The position numbers and the translations under genes were made by a program. A stretch of 64,000 nucleotides of DNA from Massilia violaceinigra (GTDB lineage: Bacteria; Pseudomonadota; Gammaproteobacteria; Burkholderiales; Burkholderiaceae_D). The DNA lies in the NCBI RefSeq assembly GCF_002752675.1, contig NZ_CP024608.1:2356001-2420000 (forward strand). The letters run 5' to 3'. The notes under the pieces were generated by a model. It was given only the letters and a program-made list of their open reading frames with translations, was not told where the DNA came from and did not search any database. Positions 26,433 to 35,788 of this stretch are shown piece by piece (positions within the stretch are counted from its first letter, which is position 1; every line of letters starts with the position of its first letter).

Positions 26433-27545
26433 ATGTCCTTCCGCAAAGAACCCCCCTTCACCCACGGCACGCCGACCCGCAACGCCGTGGTGCTGGTCAA
26501 CCTGGGCACGCCCGACGCGCCGACCACGCCGGCGGTACGGCGCTACCTGAAGGAATTCCTGTCGGACCCGCGCGTGGTGGAAATTCCGCGCGCCATCTGG
26601 TGGCTGATCCTGCACCTGATCATTCTGCCGTTCCGGTCCAACAAATCGGCCGCCAAGTACGCGACGATCTGGACCAAGGAAGGCTCCCCCCTCAAGGTGC
26701 ACACCCAGAAACAGGCGATCCTGCTGCGCGGCCTGCTGGGCCAGCGCGGCCATGATTCGGTGAACGTGGTGATGGCCATGCGCTACGGCTCGCCATCGCT
26801 GCCGGAAGTGCTGGACCAGCTCAAGGCCGAGAACTGCGACCGCATCGCGATTTTGCCGGCCTACCCGCAGTATTCGGGCACCACCACCGGCTCCATCAGC
26901 GACGCCGTGTTCGCCCACTACGCCGGGGTGCGCAACGTGCCCGAACTGCGCATGATCAAGCACTACCACGACCACGACGGCTACATCGACGCCCTGCGCG
27001 ATACCGTGCTGGCGCACTGGAAAATCAACGGCCGCGGCGACAAGCTGGTGATGAGTTTCCACGGCGTGCCGAAGCGCACCCTGATGCTGGGCGATCCGTA
27101 CCACTGCGAGTGCCACAAGACCGCGCGCCTGCTGGCGGCCAAGCTGGGCCTCTCAAGCGAACAATACCTGGTGACCTTCCAGTCGCGCTTCGGCAAGGCC
27201 GAGTGGCTGCAGCCGTACACCGCGCCGACCCTGGTGCAGATGGCCAAGGATGGCTTGAAACGCGTCGACCTGATCTGCCCCGGGTTTACCAGCGACTGCC
27301 TGGAAACGCTGGAAGAGATTGCGATGGAAGCGAAGCACGATTTCGAGGCGGCCGGCGGGCGCGAGTTCCATTACATTCCGTGCCTGAACGAATCGCCCAC
27401 CTGGATCGCTGGCCTGGCCGACATCACCGAGCAGCACCTGCTGGGCTGGGACACCAAAGCCACGCCCGCGCAGCGCGCAGCGCAGCCGCGCTCGGCGCAA
27501 GCTGAGGCCAGCACGCCTCGCGGGCGCGAAATTGACAGGCTCTAA
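26433..27545 (+). CDS. hemH: ferrochelatase
   Basis: A 370-residue ferrochelatase, the last enzyme of protohaem synthesis, inserting Fe2+ into protoporphyrin IX. Family blocks include [37 protein letters not shown], the active-site histidine in [20 protein letters not shown], and [20 protein letters not shown] with the catalytic glutamate. The C-terminal 30 residues ([20 protein letters not shown]) are a low-complexity tail beyond the usual fold. Confidence 0.95.
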   Translation: MSFRKEPPFTHGTPTRNAVVLVNLGTPDAPTTPAVRRYLKEFLSDPRVVEIPRAIWWLILHLIILPFRSNKSAAKYATIWTKEGSPLKVHTQKQAILLRGLLGQRGHDSVNVVMAMRYGSPSLPEVLDQLKAENCDRIAILPAYPQYSGTTTGSISDAVFAHYAGVRNVPELRMIKHYHDHDGYIDALRDTVLAHWKINGRGDKLVMSFHGVPKRTLMLGDPYHCECHKTARLLAAKLGLSSEQYLVTFQSRFGKAEWLQPYTAPTLVQMAKDGLKRVDLICPGFTSDCLETLEEIAMEAKHDFEAAGGREFHYIPCLNESPTWIAGLADITEQHLLGWDTKATPAQRAAQPRSAQAEASTPRGREIDRL

Positions 27546-27555
27546 TTGCCGCCTG

Positions 27556-27657
27556 TTAAAATAGCGACCCGTGCCCACTCAGACCGGCGTAGCAGATCAT
27601 GACCAGCGCAAGCACGGTGTAGGCAACAACGCTGGCGGCAATCAACGGCAACTTCAT
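27556..27657 (-). CDS. 33-residue membrane peptide
   Basis: A short minus-strand gene starting ATG at 27657 after a strong CAGGGAG ribosome site with 6-nt spacing. The product has one transmembrane helix (LPLIAASVVAYTVLALVMIC) and a glycine-rich tail GLSGHGSLF. It ends 10 bp from the convergent hemH stop. The strong ribosome site and helix make it a plausible real small membrane protein; I know no function for it. Confidence 0.5.
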   Translation of the reverse strand: MKLPLIAASVVAYTVLALVMICYAGLSGHGSLF

Positions 27658-27803
27658 GTCGAACTCCCTGAAACAGCTTCGCGCGAGCGGGATTCGCGCG
27701 TGCAAGCTGGATAACTTCATGGTAGTCCGGGCCGTCCTGAAATGAATCTCCTTATTGGTAAGATTTGTAACATTGGATGAAAAAGCAACGCCGCAGGATT
27801 CCC

Positions 27804-27831
27804 CTTGAAAATGTAGGTTATAGCCCCATCT
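27804..27831 (+). promoter_or_regulatory. sigma-32 heat-shock promoter of grpE
   Basis: CTTGAAA (27804-27810), 13-bp spacer, CCCCATCT (27824-27831): an essentially consensus RpoH promoter (CTTGAAA-N11-16-CCCCATNT), about 70 bp before the grpE ATG. Confidence 0.88.
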
Positions 27832-27899
27832 GGGTGGCTGTGTGGTTAGCACGACACGTCAAACAAATCGCTAAGTCATTGATTCCAGGAGTTTTTCCG

Positions 27900-28436
27900 A
27901 TGCAAGACCAAGAAAATCAGGAAGTGCAACAACCATCCGACGACGCCGTGCAGGCGGCAACTCCGGTCAACGGCGAGCCGAGCCTCGAAGAGCAGTTGAG
28001 CGCCACCGAAGCCAAACTGGCTGAAATGCACGACGCCTTCATGCGCGCCAAGGCCGAAGGCGAGAACATCCGCCGCCGCGCCCAGGAAGACGTCAACAAG
28101 GCGCACAAATTCGCCATCGAGAGTTTCGCCGAGGCCATGGTGCCCGTGCGTGACAGCCTCGAAATGGCGCTCAAGGTCGAAACCCCATCGGTCGAGTCGC
28201 TGAAGGAAGGCGTCGAAATGACCCTCAAGCAACTGACTTCCGCGTTCGAGAAGAACAAGCTGGTCGAAGTGCTGCCGGCCCAGGGCGACAAGCTCGATCC
28301 GATGAAGCACCAGGCCGTTGCCGTGGTTCCGGCCGATCAGGAAGCCAATACCGTAGTCACCGTGCTGCAAAAAGGCTATATGATCGCCGACCGCTTATTG
28401 CGCCCTGCCATCGTTACCGCAGCGCAAGCAAAATAA
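27900..28436 (+). CDS. grpE: nucleotide exchange factor GrpE
   Basis: A 178-residue cochaperone that releases ADP from DnaK. An acidic disordered N-terminus is followed by a coiled coil ([20 protein letters not shown], then [20 protein letters not shown]) and the C-terminal beta-domain with [30 protein letters not shown] and [22 protein letters not shown] at 27900 follows CCAGGAG; the frame is open further upstream over the heat-shock promoter, so the longer version is excluded. Confidence 0.95.
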   Translation: MQDQENQEVQQPSDDAVQAATPVNGEPSLEEQLSATEAKLAEMHDAFMRAKAEGENIRRRAQEDVNKAHKFAIESFAEAMVPVRDSLEMALKVETPSVESLKEGVEMTLKQLTSAFEKNKLVEVLPAQGDKLDPMKHQAVAVVPADQEANTVVTVLQKGYMIADRLLRPAIVTAAQAK

Positions 28437-28460
28437 ATACAGCGTGCTCTCTTGCAAGGT

Positions 28461-28488
28461 CTTGAAAGCACGCAGTTTTTCCACATAT
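28461..28488 (+). promoter_or_regulatory. sigma-32 type promoter of dnaK
   Basis: CTTGAAA (28461-28467), 13-bp spacer, CCACATAT (28481-28488), close to the RpoH consensus with the same spacing as the grpE promoter. It lies in the grpE-dnaK gap, so dnaK should receive its own heat-shock transcription. Confidence 0.7.
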
Positions 28489-28527
28489 TCAAGTCATCTG
28501 AAACTAAGTAATTAAAAGGAAAACATC

Positions 28528-30468
28528 ATGGGCAGAATTATCGGTATTGACCTGGGCACGACGAACTCTTGCGTGGCCATCATGGAAAACGGTCAGCCAA
28601 AGGTAATCGAGAACGCAGAAGGCGCGCGTACGACGCCTTCCATTATTGCTTACCAAGAAGATGGCGAGATCCTCGTTGGCGCGCCGGCCAAGCGCCAGGC
28701 GGTCACCAACCCGAAGAACACCCTGTTCGCGGTCAAGCGCCTGATCGGCCGTAAGTTCGACGAAAAAGAAGTCCAGAAAGATATCGGCCTGATGCCGTAT
28801 TCGATCATCAAAGCCGACAATGGCGATGCATGGATCGGCGTGCGCGACAAGAAACTGGCCGCACAGCAAATTTCCGCCGAAGTCCTGCGCAAGATGAAGA
28901 AAACCGCCGAAGACTACCTCGGCGAAGAAGTGACCGAAGCGGTCATTACCGTGCCTGCGTACTTCAACGATTCGCAGCGCCAAGCCACCAAGGACGCCGG
29001 CCGTATCGCCGGTCTGGACGTCAAGCGCATCATCAACGAGCCGACCGCGGCCGCGCTGGCATTCGGCCTGGACAAGACCGACAAGGGCGACCGCAAGATC
29101 GCCGTGTATGACCTGGGCGGCGGCACGTTCGACGTCTCGATCATCGAAATCGCCGACGTCGATGGCGAAAAGCAGTTTGAAGTGCTCTCGACCAACGGCG
29201 ACACCTTCCTCGGCGGCGAAGACTTCGACCAGCGCATCATCGATTACATCATCGACGAGTTCAAGAAGATCAACGGCCTGGACCTGAAAAAGGATCCGAT
29301 CGCCCTGCAGCGCATCAAGGCCTCGGCCGAGCGCGCGAAGATCGAACTGTCGTCCTCGCAGCAAACCGAAATCAACGAGCCATACATCGCCATGGCGAAC
29401 GGCGCGCCGGTCCACCTGAACCTGAAAATGACCCGCGCCAAGCTCGAGTCGCTGGTTGAGGAACTGATCGCGGCCACCATCGAGCCATGCAAGATGGCGA
29501 TCAAGGATGCCGGCGTGAAGGTTTCCGACATCGACGACATCATCCTGGTCGGCGGTATGACCCGTATGCCGAAGGTGCAGGAAAAGGTCAAGGAATTCTT
29601 CGGCAAGGATCCGCGCAAGGATGTGAACCCGGATGAAGCCGTCGCTGTCGGCGCCGCCATCCAGGGCGCCGTGCTGTCGGGCGAGCGCAAGGACTTGCTG
29701 CTGCTGGACGTGACCCCGCTGTCGCTGGGTATCGAAACCATGGGCGGCGTGATGACCAAGATGATTCACAAGAACACGACCATCCCGACCAAGTTCAGCC
29801 AGGTGTTCTCGACCGCCGAAGACAACCAGCCAGCGGTGACGATCAAGGTATTCCAGGGCGAGCGTGAAATCGCGTCGGGCAACAAGGGCCTGGGCGAATT
29901 CAATCTGGAAGGCATCCCGCCTGCATCGCGCGGCACGCCACAGATCGAAGTGACCTTCGACATCGACGCCAATGGTATTCTGCACGTCGGCGCGAAAGAC
30001 AAGGCCACCGGCAAAGAGAACAAGATCACGATCAAGGCCAACTCCGGCCTGACCGAAGCGGAAATCCAGAAGATGGTGAAAGACGCCGAAGTCAACGCCG
30101 AAGAAGACAAGAAGGTCAAGGAACTGGCCGAATCGCGCAACCAGGCCGATGGCCTGGTGCACTCGACCCGCAAGTCGCTGACCGAATACGGCGACAAGCT
30201 CGAAGCGGGCGAGAAGGAAGCCATCGAAGCGGCCATCGCTGAAGTGGAAGCCTCGATCAAGGCTGGCGACAAGGCCGAGATCGATGCCAAGATCGAAACG
30301 CTGTCGACCGTCTCGCAGAAGCTGGGCGAGAAGATGTATGCAGACATGCAAGCCAAGCAAGCCGCTGGCGGCGCCGAAGGCGGCCAGCAGTCGGGCGGCA
30401 ATGAAGGCAAGCCAGCGCAGGATGACGTCATCGATGCCGACTTCAAGGAAGTCAAAGACGCCAAGTAA
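28528..30468 (+). CDS. dnaK: chaperone protein DnaK (Hsp70)
   Basis: A 646-residue Hsp70. The nucleotide-binding domain shows [20 protein letters not shown], the phosphate-2 block [20 protein letters not shown] and [15 protein letters not shown]. The linker [19 protein letters not shown], substrate-binding beta domain and helical lid follow, ending with the acidic [15 protein letters not shown] tail. A purine-rich AAAAGGAAAA ribosome site precedes the ATG. The gene is flanked by its own heat-shock promoter and an intrinsic terminator before dnaJ. Confidence 0.98.
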   Translation: MGRIIGIDLGTTNSCVAIMENGQPKVIENAEGARTTPSIIAYQEDGEILVGAPAKRQAVTNPKNTLFAVKRLIGRKFDEKEVQKDIGLMPYSIIKADNGDAWIGVRDKKLAAQQISAEVLRKMKKTAEDYLGEEVTEAVITVPAYFNDSQRQATKDAGRIAGLDVKRIINEPTAAALAFGLDKTDKGDRKIAVYDLGGGTFDVSIIEIADVDGEKQFEVLSTNGDTFLGGEDFDQRIIDYIIDEFKKINGLDLKKDPIALQRIKASAERAKIELSSSQQTEINEPYIAMANGAPVHLNLKMTRAKLESLVEELIAATIEPCKMAIKDAGVKVSDIDDIILVGGMTRMPKVQEKVKEFFGKDPRKDVNPDEAVAVGAAIQGAVLSGERKDLLLLDVTPLSLGIETMGGVMTKMIHKNTTIPTKFSQVFSTAEDNQPAVTIKVFQGEREIASGNKGLGEFNLEGIPPASRGTPQIEVTFDIDANGILHVGAKDKATGKENKITIKANSGLTEAEIQKMVKDAEVNAEEDKKVKELAESRNQADGLVHSTRKSLTEYGDKLEAGEKEAIEAAIAEVEASIKAGDKAEIDAKIETLSTVSQKLGEKMYADMQAKQAAGGAEGGQQSGGNEGKPAQDDVIDADFKEVKDAK

Positions 30469-30536
30469 TGCCGGAGCCGGGTGCGGGCCGCTGCAGTTAA
30501 GCGGACCGCACCGGATCGAGCAAAGGCCACGACAAG

Positions 30537-30563
30537 CCGAGCCCCCAGCGGCTCGGTTTTTTT
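30537..30563 (+). terminator. intrinsic terminator between dnaK and dnaJ
   Basis: Perfect 7-bp stem CCGAGCC / GGCTCGG with a CCCAGC loop, directly followed by seven T. Only about 43 bp remain to the dnaJ start, so dnaJ depends on readthrough or a promoter within or next to this site. An additional inverted repeat (GTGCGG...CCGCAC, 30481-30511) lies just before it. Confidence 0.85.
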
Positions 30564-30606
30564 GCATAAACAGTAGCGTAGTAGCTAGACAGCAAGGTGC
30601 CGACAA

Positions 30607-31740
30607 ATGGCAAAGCGTGATTTTTACCAGATCCTCGGGGTCGCCAAGAATGCTTCTGAAGAAGAGATCAAGAAGTCGTATCGCAAGCTTGCGATGAAAT
30701 ACCATCCGGACCGCAATCCGGACAGTAAAGAATCGGAAGACAAGTTCAAGGAAGTCAAAGAAGCGTACGAAATGCTGACCAATCCGGAAAAGCGCGAAGC
30801 GTACGACCGTTACGGTCACGCGGGCGTCGATCCGAACATGGGTGGCGGCGGTGGCTTCGGCGGCGCCGGTGCGGGCGGCTTCGCGGACAGTTTCGGCGAT
30901 ATTTTCGGCGACATTTTCGGCGGCGGCGCGCGCGGACGCAGTTCCGGTCCGCAGGTGTACCGCGGCACCGACTTGCGCTTCAACCTTGAGATCACGCTCG
31001 AGCAGGCGGCGCACGGGCATACACAAGACATCCGCGTGCCGAGCTGGGAAAAGTGCGACACCTGCCACGGCAGCGGCGCCAAGCCCGGCACCTCGCCGGT
31101 GACCTGCACCACCTGCGGCGGCAACGGCCAGGTGCGCATGCAGCAAGGCTTTTTCAGCATCCAGCAGACGTGCCCGAAGTGCCATGGCAACGGCAAGATC
31201 ATCGCTGATCCATGCGCTCCGTGCGGCGGCGAAGGCCGAATCAAGCGCAGCAAGACGCTGGAAGTGAATATTCCGGCCGGTATCGACAACGGCATGCGCA
31301 TCCGTTTCACGGGCAGCGGCGAGCCGGGCACCAACGGCGGGCCTCCGGGCGATTTGTATGTGGAAGTGCACATCAAGCCGCACGCGGTATTCCAGCGCGA
31401 AGGCGACGACTTGCATTGCGAAATGCCTATCTCGTTCGTCAAGGCCACCCTGGGCGGCGAAATCGAAGTGCCGACCCTGTCCGGCAAGGTCTCGTTCACG
31501 ATTCCTGAAGGCACGCAATCGGGCAAGACGTTCCGCCTGAAAGCGAAGGGCATCAAGGGCATGCGCTCCGGTTACGCGGGCGACCTGTTCTGCCACGTGG
31601 CGGTCGAAACCCCGGTCAAGCTGACCGACAAGCAAAAAGACCTGCTGCGCGAATTCGAGCGCCTGACGGTCGAAGGCGGCGGCAAGCACAGCCCGCAGAG
31701 CAAGGGCTGGATGGACAAGGTGAAAGATTTTTTCGAATAA
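30607..31740 (+). CDS. dnaJ: chaperone protein DnaJ (Hsp40)
   Basis: A 377-residue class I J-protein and cochaperone of DnaK. The J domain has YHPDRNPD (the HPD motif). A Gly/Phe-rich region ([20 protein letters not shown]) follows, then four zinc-binding repeats: [24 protein letters not shown] and CAPCGGEG. The C-terminal substrate domains come last. A purine-poor site precedes the ATG. It is separated from dnaK by a terminator. Confidence 0.97.
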   Translation: MAKRDFYQILGVAKNASEEEIKKSYRKLAMKYHPDRNPDSKESEDKFKEVKEAYEMLTNPEKREAYDRYGHAGVDPNMGGGGGFGGAGAGGFADSFGDIFGDIFGGGARGRSSGPQVYRGTDLRFNLEITLEQAAHGHTQDIRVPSWEKCDTCHGSGAKPGTSPVTCTTCGGNGQVRMQQGFFSIQQTCPKCHGNGKIIADPCAPCGGEGRIKRSKTLEVNIPAGIDNGMRIRFTGSGEPGTNGGPPGDLYVEVHIKPHAVFQREGDDLHCEMPISFVKATLGGEIEVPTLSGKVSFTIPEGTQSGKTFRLKAKGIKGMRSGYAGDLFCHVAVETPVKLTDKQKDLLREFERLTVEGGGKHSPQSKGWMDKVKDFFE

Positions 31741-31770
31741 GGCGGGCTTAAGCACGCCTTTTCATCCGAA

Positions 31771-31810
31771 CCGCTGAATTCGGCCCTTGGGCCTATCAGC
31801 GGTTTTTTTT
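31771..31810 (+). terminator. intrinsic terminator after dnaJ
   Basis: CCGCTGA ... TCAGCGG outer stem with an inner GGCCC-TT-GGGCC stem, followed by eight T. It closes the heat-shock operon. The next gene starts 19 bp later, so its promoter must overlap or readthrough occurs. Confidence 0.85.
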
Positions 31811-31828
31811 GAGCAAACAGGACATAAC

Positions 31829-32488
31829 ATGACTCAAGCACAACAAGAAATGGACGCGCTATTCAAACGCAATCGCGACTGGGCGGCGGCGATGGTGGCC
31901 AAGGATGAAAACTTCTTCAAGGCGCTGACTGCCCAGCAGTCGCCGCAGTATCTGTGGATTGGCTGTTCCGACAGCCGCGTGCCGGCCAATGAGTTGTTGG
32001 GGCTGGCGCCGGGCGAACTGTTTGTTCATCGCAACATCGCCAACGTGGTCGTGCATTCCGACCTGAACTGCCTGACGGTGCTGCAGTTCGCCATCGACGT
32101 GCTGAAGGTCAAGCATGTGATCATTTGCGGCCATTACGGCTGCTCGGGCGTGCATGCCGCGATGATCAACAAGCGCGTGGGCCTGGCCGACAACTGGCTG
32201 CGCCATGTGCAGGATGTGCAGCAAAAGCACGACAAATACCTGGGCGATGCCTTGCCGTCGCGCGCACGCGCGGACCGTTTGTGCGAGCTGAATGTGACGG
32301 AACAGGTGGTCAACACCGCGCAGACGACGGTGGTGCAGGATGCGTGGGAACGCGGACAGCCGCTGACCGTGCACGGCTGGGTGTACGGCTTGCATGACGG
32401 CTTGCTGCGCGACTTGGGTATGAGCGTGAGCGGGGCCGATGAGCTGGCGCCGAAGCTCGCGTCGCGCTTGCTGGAGTATCAGGAATAA
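31829..32488 (+). CDS. can: beta-class carbonic anhydrase
   Basis: A 219-residue beta-carbonic anhydrase, interconverting CO2 and bicarbonate in the cytoplasm with Zn2+. The ligands are the Cys and Asp of WIGCSDSRVPA and the His/Cys pair of ICGHYGCSGVHA. ATG at 31829 follows CAGGACATAAC. It begins directly after the dnaJ terminator. The unrelated alpha-class enzyme lies convergently next to it. Confidence 0.95.
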   Translation: MTQAQQEMDALFKRNRDWAAAMVAKDENFFKALTAQQSPQYLWIGCSDSRVPANELLGLAPGELFVHRNIANVVVHSDLNCLTVLQFAIDVLKVKHVIICGHYGCSGVHAAMINKRVGLADNWLRHVQDVQQKHDKYLGDALPSRARADRLCELNVTEQVVNTAQTTVVQDAWERGQPLTVHGWVYGLHDGLLRDLGMSVSGADELAPKLASRLLEYQE

Positions 32489-32542
32489 AGCCGGGTCGTC
32501 TTTCCTAACCCCCACGGTTGCGCGTCATAATAGCGCTAAGGC

Positions 32543-32576
32543 TAAAATCGTCGCCCCCGTCTGCGCGGGGGCGACG
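32543..32576 (-). terminator. terminator of the alpha-carbonic anhydrase gene
   Basis: A long GC-rich stem, CGTCGCCCCC (32549-32558) with GGGGGCGACG (32567-32576). Read on the minus strand it is followed by ATTTTAG, a short T-run. It fits the end of the alpha-type gene better than that of the plus-strand beta-type gene. Confidence 0.65.
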
Positions 32577-32594
32577 GCGTCGAGATGCAGCTGA

Positions 32595-33398
32595 TTATTT
32601 GCTTTCTTTTACCACGCGTCCGTTCAGATGCTGCACCGGACGCGCATTGTGCTTGTACAGCTTGTGAAACTGCGCCAGCTGCGCCTTCGACATTTCCACC
32701 GGCGTCTTGAGCACGAACCAGTTCGCTTCTTCGCTGCATGGCGGCGTGGTCAGCGATCCCGGGAAATTGTAATACCCCTGGGTCGGCGGCAGAATCTGCA
32801 TCATGTCGATCGTCACGCCCTCGACAGCCTGCTCGACTTCGGCTTCCTTGGGGAGGTTGTTGAAGATATTCGTCAGCGCCGGGTTTTCCTTGCCCAGCTT
32901 GAACAGCACCGCGACCACGGCCAGCTTGTTGTCCGCATTCTTGTGCACCAGGTGTAATCCCAGCGGATACTGCTTGCCATTGATGCGCTCTTCGCTTGGC
33001 GTATGGAAGTGGAACTGCAGCAATTCATGACGCACGCCACCGATCGCGATCCCGCTGCCGGGCGCATAATTGACTTGTACCGTGTGCCCGTTGTCGATAA
33101 TTTTCAGAGGCGATGGCTGGTACTCGAACACGATCGGATCGAGGTCGGCCTTGGTGGTCGCATTGGTGTGGATATCGATCGGCGACTGCTGGTGGCCCGT
33201 CTTGCAGGTCACATAATCGGACTTGATGCCGCCCCATTTCGCCGGTCCCGTAACGCCTGCGTAAGTCCATTCATGCGCGGCATGCTGGCCATGTTGGGCA
33301 TGTTGGGCATGTTGTGCAGGTTGGGCATGTTGTGCCTGGGCCGACAGCGGCAGGAGGGCGGCCAGCGCCAGCGAAACGACGGTCATGCGTGAAATCAT
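32595..33398 (-). CDS. periplasmic alpha-class carbonic anhydrase
   Basis: A 267-residue exported alpha-carbonic anhydrase. The signal peptide (VVSLALAALLPLSAQAQ) is followed by a His/Ala/Gln repeat of about 20 residues (HAQPAQHAQHAQHGQHAAH). The enzyme fold then runs WTYAGVTGPAKWGG, TGHQQSPIDIHT, the zinc ligands in LLQFHFHTPSEE and GLHLVHKN, and the substrate-pocket loop SLTTPPCSEEANWFVL. It would hydrate CO2 in the periplasm. The histidine-rich linker may bind metal, perhaps helping zinc supply; that is inference. Confidence 0.93.
   Translation of the reverse strand: MISRMTVVSLALAALLPLSAQAQHAQPAQHAQHAQHGQHAAHEWTYAGVTGPAKWGGIKSDYVTCKTGHQQSPIDIHTNATTKADLDPIVFEYQPSPLKIIDNGHTVQVNYAPGSGIAIGGVRHELLQFHFHTPSEERINGKQYPLGLHLVHKNADNKLAVVAVLFKLGKENPALTNIFNNLPKEAEVEQAVEGVTIDMMQILPPTQGYYNFPGSLTTPPCSEEANWFVLKTPVEMSKAQLAQFHKLYKHNARPVQHLNGRVVKESK
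33279..33335 (-). repeat. tandem repeat coding for HAQ units
   Basis: Imperfect 9-bp tandem units (CATGCCCAA-like on the minus strand) inside the alpha-carbonic anhydrase gene. Being in-frame, copy number can change without breaking the gene. Confidence 0.7.
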
Positions 33399-33582
33399 GT
33401 TCTTTCCTTGTAGTCGAATGGGATACCGTAACGGAGTGGCCTCGTTGCGCGCTCTGTCTGGTCATAATATCTTTCCTTGCAACAAGTAAATACAAAAGAA
33501 CTACACCTGCTGCAATAAAGCAACAAGATGCTGTCTTCTTCCTTCCTAGCCAAGTGTGGAAAATACTTAATGGAGATGAAAT

Positions 33583-33951
33583 TTGAATCACGGAAATAAC
33601 CACCTGCACGAGATCCGCGCCCTGGCGCGCACCTTTGTCGCCGAGCGCGACTGGGGACAGTTCCACACACCGAAGAACCTGTCGTCGGCACTATCGGTGG
33701 AAGCGGCCGAACTCCTCGAACATTTCCAGTGGCTCAAGACGGGCACGCAGGAAGAGCTCGGCGCAGACAAGCTGACGCAAGTGCGCCATGAAATGGCCGA
33801 TGTGCTGGTCTACCTGGTGCTGCTGGCGGACCAGCTCGATGTCGACCTGGGCGCGGCGGTGGAAGAAAAGATGGCGCTCAACCGGGCCAAGTACCCGGCC
33901 GACAAGGTGCGCGGCGATGCGCGCAAATACCACGAATACCCGCCGGACTGA
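33583..33951 (+). CDS. MazG-like nucleotide pyrophosphohydrolase
   Basis: A 122-residue all-alpha NTP pyrophosphohydrolase of the MazG/dCTPase type (RS21-C6-like), which cleaves non-canonical or excess dNTPs. The magnesium-binding helices carry LSSALSVEAAELLEHFQW (ExxE) and VRHEMADVLVYLVLLADQLD (ExxD). The start is TTG at 33583: TGGAGATGAAA sits just upstream, and the ATG within it (33571) runs into a stop after nine codons. The C-terminus KYHEYPPD is typical. Confidence 0.88.
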   Translation: MNHGNNHLHEIRALARTFVAERDWGQFHTPKNLSSALSVEAAELLEHFQWLKTGTQEELGADKLTQVRHEMADVLVYLVLLADQLDVDLGAAVEEKMALNRAKYPADKVRGDARKYHEYPPD

Positions 33952-33960
33952 GCCGGCGGG
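33939..33960. terminator. possible hairpin between converging genes
   Basis: CCCGCCGG-ACTGAG-CCGGCGGG, a perfect 8-bp stem that includes the stop codon of the pyrophosphohydrolase and stands 18 bp from the end of the converging gabD. There is no T-run, so intrinsic termination is uncertain. Confidence 0.4.
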
Positions 33961-33977
33961 GGACTTTCAGGAAACGC

Positions 33978-35432
33978 TTACAGTCCGGCCATGCAGATAT
34001 ACTTGATCACCAGATAGTCATCGATGCCATAGCGCGAGCCTTCGCGGCCCAGTCCCGACTGCTTGACGCCGCCGAACGGCGCCACCTCGGTCGAAATGAG
34101 GCCCGTATTGACCCCGACCATGCCGGACTCGAGCGCATCGGCCACGCGCCACACGCGCCCGATGTCGCGCGAGTAGAAGTACGCCGCCAGCCCGAATTCG
34201 GTGTCGTTGGCCATGGCGATGACATCGTCCTCGGTATCGAAGCGGAACAGCGGCGCCAGCGGGCCGAAGGTTTCCTCGGTCGCCACCTGCATGGCGGACG
34301 TCACGTCGGCGATCACGGTCGGCTCGAAAAAGCTGTGTCCCAGCGTATGGCGCTTGCCGCCGGTCAGCAGGCGCCCCCCTTTCGAGAGCGCATCGGCGAT
34401 ATGCTGCTCGACCTTGAGCACGGCCTTTTCCTCGATCAGCGGGCCTTGCGTCACGCCCATATCCTGGCCGTTGCCGACCTTCAGTTTCTGCACCGCCGCC
34501 ACCAGTTTCTCGGCGAAGCGCTCGTACACCCCATCCTGCACGTACAGACGGTTGGCGCACACGCAGGTCTGGCCGGCGTTGCGGTACTTCGACGCGATGG
34601 CGCCTTCGACCGCCGCATCGAGGTCGGCATCGTCGAACACGATGAAGGGCGCATTGCCGCCCAGTTCCAGCGACAGCTTCTTGATGGTCGGGGCGCACTG
34701 TTCCATCAGTACCCGGCCGACCTGGGTCGACCCCGTGAAGCTCAGTTTGCGCACCAGCGGATTGCCGGTCATTTCGCCGCCAATCGCCTTCGAATCCCCC
34801 GTGACGACGCTGAACACGCCCTTGGGCATGCCGGCGCGCTCGGCCAGTTCCGCTAGCGCCAGGGCCGAGAACGGGGTCAGCTCGGCCGGCTTGACCACCA
34901 TCGGGCAGCCGGCCGCCAGTGCGGGGCCGGCCTTGCGCGTGATCATCGCCGCCGGAAAATTCCACGGGGTAATCGCCGCGCAGACGCCGATCGGCTCCTT
35001 GGTCACCACCAGGCGGCGGTCGGCCCAGGGCGACTGCAGGGTGTCGCCTTCGATGCGCTTGCCTTCCTCGGCGAACCATTCGATAAAGGAGGCGGCGTAA
35101 GCGATCTCGCCCTTCGATTCGAGCAAGGGTTTGCCCTGTTCGGCGGTCATGATCACGGCCAGGTCGTCGGCGTTCTCGATGATCAGATCGTTCCATTCGC
35201 GCAGGATGACGCTGCGTTCGCGCGCGCTCTTCTTGCGCCAGGCCGGCCAGGCCGCGTTGGCCGCCGCGATGGCGCGCGCCGTTTCCGCGGCGCCCATGCG
35301 TGGCACCGTGCCCAGCGTCTCGCCGGTGGCCGGATTGGTGACCGTGATGGTGGCCGCATTGTCCGCATCGCACCATTCGCCGTCGATAAAACATTGCTGC
35401 CGCAGCAGCGCAGGGTCTTTCAGATTCAACAT
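33978..35432 (-). CDS. gabD: NAD(P)-dependent succinate-semialdehyde dehydrogenase
   Basis: A 484-residue aldehyde dehydrogenase of the GabD type, oxidising succinate semialdehyde to succinate, the last step of GABA and putrescine breakdown. Visible are ITPWNFPAAMITRKAGPALA, the catalytic glutamate in LSLELGGNAPFIVFDDADLD, the catalytic cysteine in RNAGQTCVCANRLY, and the C-terminal block PFGGVKQSGLGREGSRYGID. ATG at 35432 (MLNLKDPAL) was preferred over the frame opening at 35579, which would add a non-family basic extension. Its position next to the polyamine locus fits that pathway. Confidence 0.93.
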   Translation of the reverse strand: MLNLKDPALLRQQCFIDGEWCDADNAATITVTNPATGETLGTVPRMGAAETARAIAAANAAWPAWRKKSARERSVILREWNDLIIENADDLAVIMTAEQGKPLLESKGEIAYAASFIEWFAEEGKRIEGDTLQSPWADRRLVVTKEPIGVCAAITPWNFPAAMITRKAGPALAAGCPMVVKPAELTPFSALALAELAERAGMPKGVFSVVTGDSKAIGGEMTGNPLVRKLSFTGSTQVGRVLMEQCAPTIKKLSLELGGNAPFIVFDDADLDAAVEGAIASKYRNAGQTCVCANRLYVQDGVYERFAEKLVAAVQKLKVGNGQDMGVTQGPLIEEKAVLKVEQHIADALSKGGRLLTGGKRHTLGHSFFEPTVIADVTSAMQVATEETFGPLAPLFRFDTEDDVIAMANDTEFGLAAYFYSRDIGRVWRVADALESGMVGVNTGLISTEVAPFGGVKQSGLGREGSRYGIDDYLVIKYICMAGL

Positions 35433-35464
35433 AGGGGTGCTTTCGTCAAGAGCTTGGCGTGAAG

Positions 35465-35507
35465 GCCGGGCAACCATCTTAGCGTTTTTCCTTATCGATT
35501 GCCCGGC
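35465..35507 (-). promoter_or_regulatory. inverted repeat upstream of gabD
   Basis: GCCGGGCAA (35465-35473) and TTGCCCGGC (35499-35507), perfect 9-bp arms 25 bp apart, about 30-75 bp before the gabD ATG. It could be an operator or a leader hairpin. It is not part of the nearby repeat family. Confidence 0.4.
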
Positions 35508-35788
35508 AGCGCGCGCGCCGCCGCAGCAGCACCTTTTGTGACCGCACAAGCGTGGCCGCGCTGCCAAGACCATGCTCAACGGTGACGGCGCCGCGTCCGG
35601 CGTTGTCGCCGCTAATGCTTTCCTAACCGGGGTCAGACCTTAATGCCGCTAACTTAAGCTCCGTCCTTCCCGCGCAGGCGGGAATCCAATTCCGCAGCGC
35701 AGTCACAGGCGGCTCCACGAACTTGGATTCCCGCCTGTGAACTGACCCAAAAAAGTTGGACACCGTTTCTACTTTTTGGGGGAAGTCG

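Noticed and set aside
27845..27874. CIRCE-like sequence (TTAGCAC ... CGCTAA) upstream of grpE
   Set aside because: The right half does not match GAGTGCTAA and the total length is 29 rather than 27 nt, so this is not a real HrcA site. The sigma-32 promoter explains the region better.
28504..31755. 1083-codon open frame antisense to dnaK-dnaJ
   Set aside because: Mirror frame of highly conserved chaperone genes (a known artefact). No start signals or recognisable domains.
33279..33335. Short tandem repeats as a possible CRISPR array
   Set aside because: The units are 9 bp, contiguous and in frame within the alpha-carbonic anhydrase gene. There are no spacers and no cas genes.
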